Origin: Bacteroidota bacterium
GTDB lineage: Bacteria > Bacteroidota > Bacteroidia > UKL13-3
Reading direction: 5' to 3'
Length of the DNA stretch: 64,000 nucleotides
Assembly (NCBI GenBank): GCA_947460345.1
Contig: CANHGM010000011.1
Span: 33,423-97,422 of the forward strand
In this document: positions 8,387 through 17,784 of the stretch, one piece after another
Position numbering within the stretch: the first letter of the stretch is position 1
How the letters are laid out: each line of letters starts with the position of its first letter
Position numbers and translations under genes: made by a program
Notes under the pieces: model-generated
The model's input: only the letters and a program-made list of their open reading frames with translations
The model's database searches: none
Told to the model about the DNA's origin: nothing

Positions 8387-8926
8387 TTGCAACAAAAATT
8401 ATCTAAAGAGAAAGATACTTTAGAAAAACAAAGTACCTTTCCCCAAAGATTTTTACTTACTTCAAATGCATTTGCACAATGCAGTGTAATACCTATGTCA
8501 AAACCTTACCCATTTATTAGTCCAAATCCATTTTATGATTGTGATGTTAGACTATATTTGGATTATATGTGTATTTGTACTCAACAATGTTCACAATACA
8601 CAAGTAATTACCTAGCTGTGACTGTTATTGACCATAATAATTTCCCAATAAATTATTATACAGAAAGTTCGCCTTCACAGTGTTGTGTTTTTGTTTTGGT
8701 TGGAGCTCATATTACTAAAACAGACTATTATGGTGGAACAGAAATATTATTTTGTCCATCAGGAAGTCTTCAAACATTACAAGGTATTTTAGATGGTTCT
8801 ATTAATTATACAAGTGTTGGATTTTTAGGAACATTTATTAAAGATTGTAATGGAAATAGTTTAGCTTCACCAGTTGGTTTTAGTATGTCTGGAACACCTA
8901 TGGGACTTTTTATTCAATTTCCTTAA
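8387..8926 (+). CDS. Secreted Cys-rich protein, start damaged or unusual
   Basis: The frame is open from TTG 8387, just after an in-frame TAA, and encodes 179 residues. The part from about residue 31 (CSVIPMSKPYPF) looks like a mature exported protein with ten cysteines, several paired (CICTQQC, QCC). The preceding LLTSNAFAQ is a typical signal-peptide end, but the expected start Met, lysines and hydrophobic core are replaced by a charged segment (KLSKEKDTLEKQ). This suggests loss of the original 5' end by rearrangement, leaving a pseudogene or a protein exported inefficiently. No family recognised. The T9SS-tailed gene starts 13 bases downstream. Confidence 0.45.
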   Translation: MQQKLSKEKDTLEKQSTFPQRFLLTSNAFAQCSVIPMSKPYPFISPNPFYDCDVRLYLDYMCICTQQCSQYTSNYLAVTVIDHNNFPINYYTESSPSQCCVFVLVGAHITKTDYYGGTEILFCPSGSLQTLQGILDGSINYTSVGFLGTFIKDCNGNSLASPVGFSMSGTPMGLFIQFP

Positions 8927-8938
8927 TCAAATTAAAAA

Positions 8939-10279
8939 ATGTTTTATTTAAAAAATTTAGGCTTTTGTTTTTTTATAATAATAAACTTAAATAATCCTTG
9001 TATTGCTCAAAAATGGTCTGCCTTAGGTCAAGGAGTTAAATCGTTAAATGCAAATGATAATATTTTAGCCATTACAACTGATATAAATGACAATATTTTT
9101 GTAGCTGGAAAATTTGCACATATAGACTATGACTCAGGGTACAATTGTGTAGCAAAATGGGATGGTAATAAATGGAGTATTTTAGGTAAGTTTAATGAAT
9201 TAGAAGCCAATGACAGTATATTAACTTTAACTACAGACATAAATGGTAATATATATGCTGCTGGAAAATTTAAAGACAAAAATGGTTATTGTTATGTAGC
9301 AAAATGGAATGGATTTACTTGGAAAAAAATTGGAGATTTAAACGCAAATGGCAGAATCTCTAAATTGGTTTCAGATAAAAACGGATTTATATATGCAGGT
9401 GGTGATTTTAAAAATGATAGTGGTTATTGTTACATTTCAAAATGGAATGATACCATATGGCAAGAAGTAGGTGCAGGTTCAATTTCTTTTAAATCAAAAG
9501 CTGCGATAAATGATATATTAATAAATAAAAAGGGTTCTATAATTACCTCAAGCATCAGAATTTATGAATGGGATGGATTATTATGGAAAGAAATAGGTGA
9601 TTTATTTAACTATGTTCATACTTTAGCAGAAGATAACCAAGGGGCAATATATGCAGCTGGTGATTTTGTTGACATGAATAATAATAAATATGTAGCTAAA
9701 CTTGAAGGTAATAAGTGGGTTCAGCTAGGAATAGGTAAAGATGCATTAAATGCCACGGGCTACATTTCATCCATTTTAATAGATGGTTCAAACAATGTAT
9801 ATGCAGCAGGTTGGTATATGTTTGATAGCACTGGTAATACATATGTAGCTAAATGGGATGGGACTACTTGGAGTAAACTTGGAAATAATACTTATAATCA
9901 AGTTGCTTACAATCAAAATAATTTTATATATGCTTTGACATTTGATAATTCTGGAAGCCTTTTAGCTGTTGGAGATTATACAGATTCTATGGGAAGAAAA
10001 TTTGTTGCTCGTTATGGCTTCCCTTTAGGTGGTTTAAGCAATCAAACTACTCATCAATCTTTTTCAATATATCCCAATCCTTCAAATGGTAGAATTACTT
10101 TACAATACACAGCTTCAAAAAAAGAAACTTTAATCATATATAATAATTTAGGCATTAAAGTTTATCAAACAACTATATTGCCATATTCTTCAACTCATCA
10201 AATTGAAATTAGTTCATTAGCCAAGGGAATATATTTTATTCAAATTGATGAAAATATTCAAAAACTCATAGTCGAATAA
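8939..10279 (+). CDS. Secreted repeat protein with T9SS type A sorting domain
   Basis: 446 residues. A signal peptide (GFCFFIIINLNNPCIAQ) is followed by at least six degenerate repeats of about 40-50 residues with the pattern [Y/C]VAKWDGxxWxxLG and xxGxIYAAGKF, likely a beta-propeller. The last ~75 residues form a T9SS type A domain: FSIYPNPSNG, LIIYNNLGIKVYQ, then ISSLAKGIYFIQI. The protein should be exported and then anchored or released at the cell surface by type IX secretion. The ligand is unknown. It probably shares a transcript with the Cys-rich gene 13 bases upstream. Confidence 0.85.
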   Translation: MFYLKNLGFCFFIIINLNNPCIAQKWSALGQGVKSLNANDNILAITTDINDNIFVAGKFAHIDYDSGYNCVAKWDGNKWSILGKFNELEANDSILTLTTDINGNIYAAGKFKDKNGYCYVAKWNGFTWKKIGDLNANGRISKLVSDKNGFIYAGGDFKNDSGYCYISKWNDTIWQEVGAGSISFKSKAAINDILINKKGSIITSSIRIYEWDGLLWKEIGDLFNYVHTLAEDNQGAIYAAGDFVDMNNNKYVAKLEGNKWVQLGIGKDALNATGYISSILIDGSNNVYAAGWYMFDSTGNTYVAKWDGTTWSKLGNNTYNQVAYNQNNFIYALTFDNSGSLLAVGDYTDSMGRKFVARYGFPLGGLSNQTTHQSFSIYPNPSNGRITLQYTASKKETLIIYNNLGIKVYQTTILPYSSTHQIEISSLAKGIYFIQIDENIQKLIVE

Positions 10280-10299
10280 AATACGTTGATGAAAAACTA

Positions 10300-11307
10300 T
10301 CAGTTAGATTTCAACTTATATAAAATCTCTTTATCAGCTATTACTATCAATGACATTCTATAAATAATGGTTAAATCTAAAGAAGGATTAATGGTATAAT
10401 TTCCTGAGTCATCTTTTAAACCAATAGTGTTTATATTATATTCAATATTAATTTCTTTAATGCTTTTGCCTAGCAATGGTGATGACTCATTTACAAATAT
10501 CTCTTCAATTATAGAAGAAGTGTTTTGAGTAAGTATATAATCAATAAATTCTATCACATCAGGTTTTACCAGTAAACTAGCCATATGCGATCCACCTAAT
10601 TTGTCGGGCATAATTACATTATTTGCCCCGGCTGATTTCAATTTTCTTACGCTGGTATCAGCTGATGCTCTTGAAATAATATGAGCTTGGGCATTCATTT
10701 CTCTGGCAGTGAGCACTACAAATAAATTTTTAGCATCCTCAGGTAAAGTAGTAATAAGTGAACGAGCTTGAGCAACATTGGCATCCATCAAACATTTATC
10801 TAGTGTGGCATCACCTTTAATGTATAACATCTTCTTTTCTTTTAATCCTTCTATCAGTTTTTCATTTTCTTCAATAACCACAAAAGGTATATGATGAGAT
10901 AACAATACCTCAACAGCCTGCTGACCGTTTCTTCCATAACCACATACCACACAGTGTTGCTTTAGTTTTAAAATTTGTTGATTCATTTGATGTAGTTTTT
11001 TTCTGAGTTGGTATTCACCATCAAAAAAGTAAGAAGTAACTATGGTAATAGCATAGGTTACAATACTTAAGTTGATGGTAATTAAAAAAATTAAAAACAC
11101 TTTCCCTATTGGTGATAAAGGCTTTAACAAACCAAAACCAACAGTAGAAATGGTCACAAATGTCATATATATAGCATCTAAAAAGCTATAGTTTTCTATG
11201 AGCATAAAACCCAACACTCCGATAGAGAGTGAACCCAACATTAATAAAGTAGCTATATATACTCTATATTTATATTGGTGGTGTTTTAAGTTTTTAAAAT
11301 ATGACAT
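10300..11307 (-). CDS. Two-helix potassium channel with TrkA (RCK) domains
   Basis: 335 residues. Two membrane helices (about 18-37 and 70-93) flank a pore helix and selectivity filter TVGFG (55-59), the potassium-channel signature. A cytoplasmic Rossmann TrkA-N domain starts at about 118 with VVCGYGRNGQQAVEVL (glycines 123, 125, 128) and includes IKGDAT. A TrkA-C domain (LLGKSIKEINI ... LIVIADKE) closes the protein. This is the MthK-like layout of inner-membrane channels gated by a ligand at the RCK ring. It is a single-gene unit, convergent with the T9SS gene and divergent from the nuclease-like gene. Confidence 0.92.
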   Translation of the reverse strand: MSYFKNLKHHQYKYRVYIATLLMLGSLSIGVLGFMLIENYSFLDAIYMTFVTISTVGFGLLKPLSPIGKVFLIFLITINLSIVTYAITIVTSYFFDGEYQLRKKLHQMNQQILKLKQHCVVCGYGRNGQQAVEVLLSHHIPFVVIEENEKLIEGLKEKKMLYIKGDATLDKCLMDANVAQARSLITTLPEDAKNLFVVLTAREMNAQAHIISRASADTSVRKLKSAGANNVIMPDKLGGSHMASLLVKPDVIEFIDYILTQNTSSIIEEIFVNESSPLLGKSIKEINIEYNINTIGLKDDSGNYTINPSLDLTIIYRMSLIVIADKEILYKLKSN

Positions 11308-11406
11308 GATACAAGTAGCAAATTTAAATGTTAATAGGAGTTTAATGCGTCTAAAATTTTACATTAAATACATGTTTAGTTGTTATTAATTACCTTATTT
11401 TGCAAC

Positions 11407-13980
11407 GTGAAAAATATTTATTTAACAATAGTTTTATCTGTAATTTGCTTAATATCTCAAGCACAAGTAATTACAATAGCAGAAGCACGTACTAAAGCTT
11501 TAGGAACAACCGTTACAATTAGAGGAATTGTTCTCAATGGTGATGAAATAGGAACATCAAGATATATTGATGACGGAACAGGCGGAATAGGGGTATATTC
11601 TTTATTAAACTCAACATTACATAGAGGTGATAGCATAGAAGTTTCAGGTGTATTGGGTCATTTCAACAATCTGTTACAGCTTTCAAGCAATGTAACATTT
11701 ACAAAATTAGATTCAAATAAAGCTTTGCCTCAACCTATTGTATTTAATGGAGTGAATGCAGGTGCTTTTGCCAAAGCATATGAATCAAGGTTGGTTATGA
11801 TAAAAGGCATTACATCATTAGCAAATATATCAGGAACTACATGTACTGGAGCTGCTTCAGTTTTTGCTGGAAACAAAAATTATTGTTTAAATAATGCAAG
11901 TGCAACCCCAGTAAGGGTTAGTAATCCGACAAATGGAGCTGGTGATATTATTGGCAAAAATGCTCCTTCAGGCTCGATAGCTATTGTAGGCATCATGAGT
12001 ATGTTTAACAAAGGTGCACTACCTGGAGGAGGGACTACAACAGACCCTCAATATTATGACACAACTTTAAGCTCAGGTTTTCAATTATTAGCTAGACTTT
12101 ATGAAGATTTTATTTTACCTGCAAAACCAAATTTTATTGAAGATCCAAAACCAACTTGGAACTTAAAAACACAGTTACCTAATATTAAAGAAAATGAAAT
12201 TGAAGTTGAATTTACTACTCAAAACCTTGGAACAACATTTTTAGAATTTGGAACAACACCTACATTTGGTAGCTCATTAGGAGATTCATTATATGTAAAA
12301 AAACATATAGTTACACTTTCAGGATTATCGCCAGCAACTATTTATTATATAAGAGCAACTTCTTCAAATCCTAATGGTGTATCTGTATCAAAAATTTCTT
12401 CTGTAGTTACAAAAAGTAATTCTACTGGTAGTATTAAAGTTTATTTCAACCACATGCCTGATACTTCGTTGGCTACTTTTAATAAAGCTGTATATCTAGA
12501 CAAACAAATGGATGATACCGTATTTGCTTATATGAATAGAGCAACAAAATCTATTGACTTAGCTATATATAATTTAAACCCAACAAACTTAGCAGATTTT
12601 ATAAAAGCATTAAATGATGCACATACTAGAGGAGTTAGAGTAAGAGTGGTGTATGAAGGAAGCACAGCCAATATTGGATTAAACAGCTTAGACCCAGCCA
12701 TTGGTATTATAGGAAGAAATGATGTTGGCACCATTATGCATAATAAATTTATGGCTATAGATGCAGATGATGAAAACGCAAAAAATGCTATGGTATGGAC
12801 AGGTACTACAAACCTTACCAAAGCTCAAATTGAAACAGATCAAAACAGTATAATTTTTATACAAGACCAATCATTAGCAAGAGCCTATACTTTAGAATTT
12901 GAAGAAATGTTTGGATCTACTACTAATTTACCTAATGTAAACAAATCTAAATTTGGTGCTAAAAAATCTAATAATACCCCGCATGATTTTATCATCGGAG
13001 GTAAATATATAGAGCAATATTTTAGCCCTTCAGATTTAACCACTTCACATATCATTAATTCATTTAATACAGCCAACACTGACCAATATTTTATGAGCAT
13101 GAGTTTTACTCGTTCTGATATCTCAACTGCCATTAGAAATCGTGCCTATGCTGGTACCTATGGAGCAGGCATCATGAATGATACTACTGGAGCATCTGCC
13201 AATGTTTTTAATATGTTAGCTGCAAACAATGTATTAGGCACTAGAGTATATATTGATAACCAATCAGGAATTATGCATGAAAAAACAGGCATTATCGATG
13301 CAAACAATTGTGGTAGCGATCCTTTAGTACTTTCAGGTTCTCACAACTGGAGTAACAATGCAGAAAATGATAATGACGAAAATATAGTGATTATACATGA
13401 TGCAGACATTACTAACCAATATTATCAATCTTTCTCAAGCTTATACAAAGCTGTATCTGGTAAAACTTTAAAAGGTTTTGTAAACTTTATTGCTGATGCT
13501 TATATAACAGACAAAACTACCTCTATCAACTTCGCAGATAAAAGTACCATTAAACCAAATACTTGGTCTTGGGATTTTGGCGATGGAAAAACAGATAATG
13601 GAGCAGCCACCACTAGCCACAAATATGATGCAGCCGGAACATATAAAGTAAAATTAATTGCATCTAATGGTACTATTTCTGATTCATCTGTTCAGTATGT
13701 AGTGATTAATGATAATATAGGTTTCATTAAAACAATTGACTATCAAAATATATCAGTGTATCCAAACCCTGCTTCAAATTATATATATATTCAAACTACT
13801 CAACGCAATTCAAACAATATATTTATATATGACATGAGTGGAAGAATTATAACTTCTAAAGTGATGAAAAACAATACTGAAGCTTTTGATATTTCTGCTC
13901 TTTCAAAAGGTCTATATATACTTCAAGTTACAAACACAGAAGGAGCATCTATTTATAATCAAAAAATTATAGTTCAATAA
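11407..13980 (+). CDS. Secreted phospholipase D-fold protein with OB, FN3-like, PKD and T9SS domains
   Basis: 857 residues from GTG 11407, chosen because VKNIYLTIVLSVICLISQAQ is a good signal peptide and a TTATTTTG promoter-like element sits just upstream; a TTG at 11380 is in frame. In order: an OB-fold nucleic-acid-binding-like domain (TVTIRGIV ... YIDDGTGGIGVY), an FN3-like domain (SGLSPATIYYIRA), two HKD motifs (HNKFMAID near 445 with GTTNLT, HEKTGIID near 624 with SGSHNWS), a PKD domain (WSWDFGDGK near 720), and a T9SS type A tail (ISVYPNPASNYIYI). Two HKD motifs make a catalytic PLD pair. The OB domain suggests an extracellular nuclease rather than a lipase, by inference. Confidence 0.88.
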   Translation: MKNIYLTIVLSVICLISQAQVITIAEARTKALGTTVTIRGIVLNGDEIGTSRYIDDGTGGIGVYSLLNSTLHRGDSIEVSGVLGHFNNLLQLSSNVTFTKLDSNKALPQPIVFNGVNAGAFAKAYESRLVMIKGITSLANISGTTCTGAASVFAGNKNYCLNNASATPVRVSNPTNGAGDIIGKNAPSGSIAIVGIMSMFNKGALPGGGTTTDPQYYDTTLSSGFQLLARLYEDFILPAKPNFIEDPKPTWNLKTQLPNIKENEIEVEFTTQNLGTTFLEFGTTPTFGSSLGDSLYVKKHIVTLSGLSPATIYYIRATSSNPNGVSVSKISSVVTKSNSTGSIKVYFNHMPDTSLATFNKAVYLDKQMDDTVFAYMNRATKSIDLAIYNLNPTNLADFIKALNDAHTRGVRVRVVYEGSTANIGLNSLDPAIGIIGRNDVGTIMHNKFMAIDADDENAKNAMVWTGTTNLTKAQIETDQNSIIFIQDQSLARAYTLEFEEMFGSTTNLPNVNKSKFGAKKSNNTPHDFIIGGKYIEQYFSPSDLTTSHIINSFNTANTDQYFMSMSFTRSDISTAIRNRAYAGTYGAGIMNDTTGASANVFNMLAANNVLGTRVYIDNQSGIMHEKTGIIDANNCGSDPLVLSGSHNWSNNAENDNDENIVIIHDADITNQYYQSFSSLYKAVSGKTLKGFVNFIADAYITDKTTSINFADKSTIKPNTWSWDFGDGKTDNGAATTSHKYDAAGTYKVKLIASNGTISDSSVQYVVINDNIGFIKTIDYQNISVYPNPASNYIYIQTTQRNSNNIFIYDMSGRIITSKVMKNNTEAFDISALSKGLYILQVTNTEGASIYNQKIIVQ

Positions 13981-13992
13981 ACTATAAAGTAC

Positions 13993-15993
13993 TTGAAACA
14001 TACTAACAGACTTATACATTCATTAAGTCCTTATTTACTTCAACATGCACACAATCCTGTAGATTGGCAAACATGGAGTGAAGAGGCATGGGCACAAGCC
14101 AAGAAAGAGGACAAGTTAGTCATTGTCTCTATTGGGTATGCTGCTTGTCATTGGTGCCATGTAATGGAACATGAATGTTTTGAAGATGAAGAAACAGCTG
14201 AGCTGATGAATCAGCGGTATATATGTATTAAAGTAGACCGAGAAGAAAGGCCAGATGTGGATGCTGTATATATGGATGCGTGTCAGCTTATCACTCAAAG
14301 AGGAGGCTGGCCACTAAATGTATTTTGTTTACCCGATGGAAGACCTATACATGCTGGTACATATTTTCCGAAGCCACAATGGAATGATATGTTAGTGAAA
14401 CTTTCTGTTTTCTATCAAAATAAAAGTGAGGAAGCTGAGGTATATGCCCAAAGACTTCAAGAAGGTGTGAAACAAATGGATTTAGCATCTATTGCCAAAA
14501 CACCATCAATGAATGAGGAACTTATCATTGACCAAACTTTTGAGAAGTGGCAAACCATGTTCGACCCAGTATTAGGTGGATATAATTGGTCACCTAAATT
14601 TCCTATGCCATCTAACTACAGCTGTCTAATACATTTACACAGCCATATATGCAACCCAAGAGCTTTACATCAAATAGAAAACACCTTAAATAAAATGGCT
14701 TTAGGTGGTATATATGACCAATTGGGCGGAGGGTTTGCGAGATATTCTGTAGATGCAGAATGGAAAATCCCTCATTTTGAAAAAATGTTATACGACAATG
14801 CTCAATTGTTAAGTATATATAGCAAAGCATATTGTTTAACAAAAAACAATTTATATAAAAAAACAGCATTTGAAACCATTGAATTTTTACAAAGAGAATT
14901 GATGCATAACAATGGGTTATTCTTTTCTGCACTTGATGCAGATAGCGAAGGAGTTGAAGGAAAATATTATATATGGAAGAAATCAGAAATAGAACAAATA
15001 CTTGGTAAAGATGCCGTTCTATTTAATGATTATTTTAGGGTTGATAAAGAAGCTTTGTGGGAGGATGGGGAGAACAATTTACTAGCCCTAGAAAGCATAG
15101 AATCGTTTGCTTCAAACAAACAAATGCCGACAGAAGAGATTCAAAACTTTTTAGATAGTTGTAGAACAAAATTACTCGAAAAACGAAACAAAAGAGTTAA
15201 ACCTTCATTAGATGATAAAGTTGTATGTAGTTGGAATGCTTTGCTAATAAAAGGCTTATGCGAAGCTTATCAAACTTTTGGAAATATAAATGTATTGAAT
15301 TTAGCGGTTACACTTTGTGATACACTTTTAGACAAATTATATATTAACAACATACTATATAGAATTTGGAAAGATGATCAAATATCAACACCTGCATTTG
15401 CTGAAGACTATGGCACCTTGGCTGAAGCACTCATTAGTATGTATCAAATCACATTAGATGAGAAGTATTTAACTCTAAGCAAAAAAATCCTAGAACAAAG
15501 TATTGATTTATTTTATAACAATGAATTAGGTTTTTTTAAAATGAAATCAAAAAACGATACTCCATTGTTTGCAGACAAAATAGATATTGGTGATGATGTA
15601 ATACCTTCAGCCAATTCGATTTTTGCTCATGTGTTATATAAACTTGGATTTTATTTTTCAAATCAAACATTTATAAATATGTCTGTAGAAATGGTAAATC
15701 AAGTAAAAGGTAAATTCCCAAAATTTCCAACAGGTTATTCAAATTGGATGGAAATATATATGATACAAAAGTTTGGACTTTATCAGATTGTATATACACA
15801 AACACCTGATACTTTCTTTATTTCAAGTTTAAGAAATTATTTCATACCCAATGCCATTTATATGAAAGCTGGCGAGATACCATTATCGCAAGGCAAGACA
15901 TCTAGCGAATTTAAGGTATACATATGTAAAGATTTTGTTTGTTATGAACCTGTAAAAAATATAGAAGAATTAATTTCAAAAATCTTTAATTAA
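13993..15993 (+). CDS. Thioredoxin-domain protein of the YyaL/DUF255 family
   Basis: 666 residues from TTG 13993, which gives the family's usual beginning ([24 protein letters not shown]). The thioredoxin-like domain carries ACHWCHVM with the CxxC pair at residues 52 and 55, followed by [10 protein letters not shown] and [10 protein letters not shown]. The C-terminal half is the alpha-helical (six-hairpin glycosidase-like) part with [10 protein letters not shown] and [13 protein letters not shown]. The protein is cytoplasmic and conserved in bacteria and animals (SPATA20), but its reaction is not established. It starts 12 bases after the PLD-like gene. Confidence 0.93.
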   Translation: MKHTNRLIHSLSPYLLQHAHNPVDWQTWSEEAWAQAKKEDKLVIVSIGYAACHWCHVMEHECFEDEETAELMNQRYICIKVDREERPDVDAVYMDACQLITQRGGWPLNVFCLPDGRPIHAGTYFPKPQWNDMLVKLSVFYQNKSEEAEVYAQRLQEGVKQMDLASIAKTPSMNEELIIDQTFEKWQTMFDPVLGGYNWSPKFPMPSNYSCLIHLHSHICNPRALHQIENTLNKMALGGIYDQLGGGFARYSVDAEWKIPHFEKMLYDNAQLLSIYSKAYCLTKNNLYKKTAFETIEFLQRELMHNNGLFFSALDADSEGVEGKYYIWKKSEIEQILGKDAVLFNDYFRVDKEALWEDGENNLLALESIESFASNKQMPTEEIQNFLDSCRTKLLEKRNKRVKPSLDDKVVCSWNALLIKGLCEAYQTFGNINVLNLAVTLCDTLLDKLYINNILYRIWKDDQISTPAFAEDYGTLAEALISMYQITLDEKYLTLSKKILEQSIDLFYNNELGFFKMKSKNDTPLFADKIDIGDDVIPSANSIFAHVLYKLGFYFSNQTFINMSVEMVNQVKGKFPKFPTGYSNWMEIYMIQKFGLYQIVYTQTPDTFFISSLRNYFIPNAIYMKAGEIPLSQGKTSSEFKVYICKDFVCYEPVKNIEELISKIFN

Positions 15994-16149
15994 GACAAGA
16001 TTTATAAGAATTAAAAAAACCATTTTGTTGTATTTATTTATAGCCCTTTTAGTATGGCTTTGATAAATAAACAGTTAAATTTAAAATACTTCTTGTTTTA
16101 TAGGAATAAATTGCCTTTTTTCGCGGCAAAATTAAAATAGATAAAAACA

Positions 16150-16371
16150 ATGTATTGGACACTTGAATTAGCATCATATTTAGATGATGCACCATGGCCA
16201 GCTACCAAAGACGAGTTAATTGACTATGCAATGCGTAGTGGAGCTCCAATGGAAGTAATAGAGAACTTACAAGAATTAGAAGATGATGGCGAACCTTTTG
16301 AGAACATGGAAGAAGTATGGCCTGATTATCCTTCTGATGATGATTACTTTTTCAACTCTGACGAGTTATAA
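16150..16371 (+). CDS. Small acidic DUF2795 family protein
   Basis: 73 residues, strongly acidic, with the pattern YLDDAPWPATKDELIDYAMRSGAP followed in text by EVIENLQELEDDGEPFENMEEVWPDYP; no run beyond this is notable. The first stretch is the DUF2795 helical motif, in which PWPATKDELIDYA is best conserved. It is widely kept as a short stand-alone protein in Bacteroidota, with unknown function. It is a single-gene unit with its own terminator 30 bases after the stop. Confidence 0.85.
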   Translation: MYWTLELASYLDDAPWPATKDELIDYAMRSGAPMEVIENLQELEDDGEPFENMEEVWPDYPSDDDYFFNSDEL

Positions 16372-16400
16372 AATTAAAACTTTATTTAAAATATTTGAGA

Positions 16401-16428
16401 ATCCGCTTTGCATAAAGGCGGATTTTTT
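16401..16428 (+). terminator. Intrinsic terminator after the DUF2795 gene
   Basis: ATCCGC (16401-16406) pairs with GCGGAT (16417-16422), with further T-A pairs inside, followed by six T. It sits between two converging genes (DUF2795 and cinA) and clearly serves the plus strand. Confidence 0.85.
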
Positions 16429-16448
16429 ATTTATTTAAAAAAGGACTA

Positions 16449-17690
16449 TTATTTTACTAGTTCTTTTCTTAGCATTTCTAAAGCCACAATGCCTGTACGC
16501 TCTATCACTCTGATACGTTCATCACCTAAGTGATATACTTTGGCTACAGTTCTATCAGCACTAGCAAGTGCAATCCAAACCGTGCCTACAGGTTTGTCTG
16601 AAGTTCCACCTGATGGGCCTGCAATGCCTGAGGTTGCTATGGCATAATCTACGTTTAAAAGTTTACGAGCATTTTCGGCCATTTGCACAATACATTCTTC
16701 ACTTACAGCTCCTTTAGTATCAATGGTTTCTTTACTTACACCCAAAACATTCTCTTTAATTTCATAAGCATATGCTACTAAAGTTCCTTTAAAATATAAC
16801 GAACTCCCAGCAACTGATGTAATTAAATGCGAAACATAGCCACCAGAACAACTTTCAGCTAAGCCAACCGTAGCTTTTTTTTCAAGCAATAGCTGACCAA
16901 TAACTTCTGGTAATGAAATATCCTCATCGCCATATATATAGTCTTTGGCTAATGCTTTTATTTGATTGGCGTATTTTTCAACCTCTTGTTGTATTGCATC
17001 TTTTTCAGAACCATGACCAGAGAGCCTTAGTCTGACTTGAGCCACAGCAGGTAGATACGCAAGTTTTATATGTGAAGGTAAACTTTCTTCGACTGATTTT
17101 ATTTTCTCTGCTAAAAAAGATTCACCAATACCTGCAGTGAGTATCGTATGATGAACAATAAAAGGTAATTTAAAAGATGCTTTTAGTCTTGGTGTAACTT
17201 CTTTAGTAAAAATGTGTTTCATTTCATATGGAACACCAGGCATACTTATATATATTTTATTGTTTTGGTTGAACCACATACCAGGAGCTGTACCTTTTTC
17301 ATTTTCTAAAACTTCGCAATTTTGTGGCACCATGGCTTGCAAATAATTTGATTCGAGCATGGGCATCTTACGCAAACTAAAAATACCCTCTACCCTTATT
17401 TTGGTGGGCTCATGCATAATCATACCTGTATTGAAGTATTCTGCCAAAGTTTTTTTAGTGATATCATCTTTGGTAGGTCCTAAACCTCCTGTCATTATTA
17501 TAATATCAACCCGATGATTAGCCATGGTCAAAGCTTCTTTAATATGATTAGCATCATCGCTACAAGAAGTGATTTGTTTTACTTGAATACCAAGTTCACT
17601 TAATTCTTTACCAAGCCAAGCTGAATTGGTGTCTACCACTTGTCCAATCAACAACTCATCGCCTATTGTTATAATTTCTGCTAATATCAT
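16449..17690 (-). CDS. cinA: CinA family protein (molybdopterin-binding domain plus NMN deamidase domain)
   Basis: 413 residues, the full CinA length. The N-terminal MoaB/MoeA-like (COG1058) domain starts AEIITIGDELLIGQVVDTNS and carries IIMTGGLGPTKDD. The C-terminal PncC-type domain has VGLAESCSGGYVSHLITSVAG and ATSGIAGPSGGTSDKPVGTVW, the nicotinamide-nucleotide amidase region. In other bacteria such proteins recycle NMN or ADP-ribose pyrophosphate. The gene is a single unit, divergent from the LutA-like gene. Confidence 0.95.
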   Translation of the reverse strand: MILAEIITIGDELLIGQVVDTNSAWLGKELSELGIQVKQITSCSDDANHIKEALTMANHRVDIIIMTGGLGPTKDDITKKTLAEYFNTGMIMHEPTKIRVEGIFSLRKMPMLESNYLQAMVPQNCEVLENEKGTAPGMWFNQNNKIYISMPGVPYEMKHIFTKEVTPRLKASFKLPFIVHHTILTAGIGESFLAEKIKSVEESLPSHIKLAYLPAVAQVRLRLSGHGSEKDAIQQEVEKYANQIKALAKDYIYGDEDISLPEVIGQLLLEKKATVGLAESCSGGYVSHLITSVAGSSLYFKGTLVAYAYEIKENVLGVSKETIDTKGAVSEECIVQMAENARKLLNVDYAIATSGIAGPSGGTSDKPVGTVWIALASADRTVAKVYHLGDERIRVIERTGIVALEMLRKELVK

Positions 17691-17768
17691 TTGGGTTATT
17701 TAAAGTACAAATATGACCATAACCACAGCATATTTATTCTTTCTATTTTAAAATAGTTGGTTAAAGTG

Positions 17769-17776
17769 TAAGTTTG
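17769..17776 (+). promoter_or_regulatory. -7 promoter element for the LutA-like gene
   Basis: TAAGTTTG matches TAnnTTTG exactly and ends 8 bases before the ATG, so the leader would be very short. A TTGG at about 17757-17760 could be part of the -33 element, though the gap is short. Confidence 0.6.
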
Positions 17777-17784
17777 CTGCACAG

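Noticed and set aside
8387..8494. A frameshift that would restore a signal peptide in another frame upstream
   Set aside because: The other two frames hit stop codons soon and do not encode a hydrophobic stretch.
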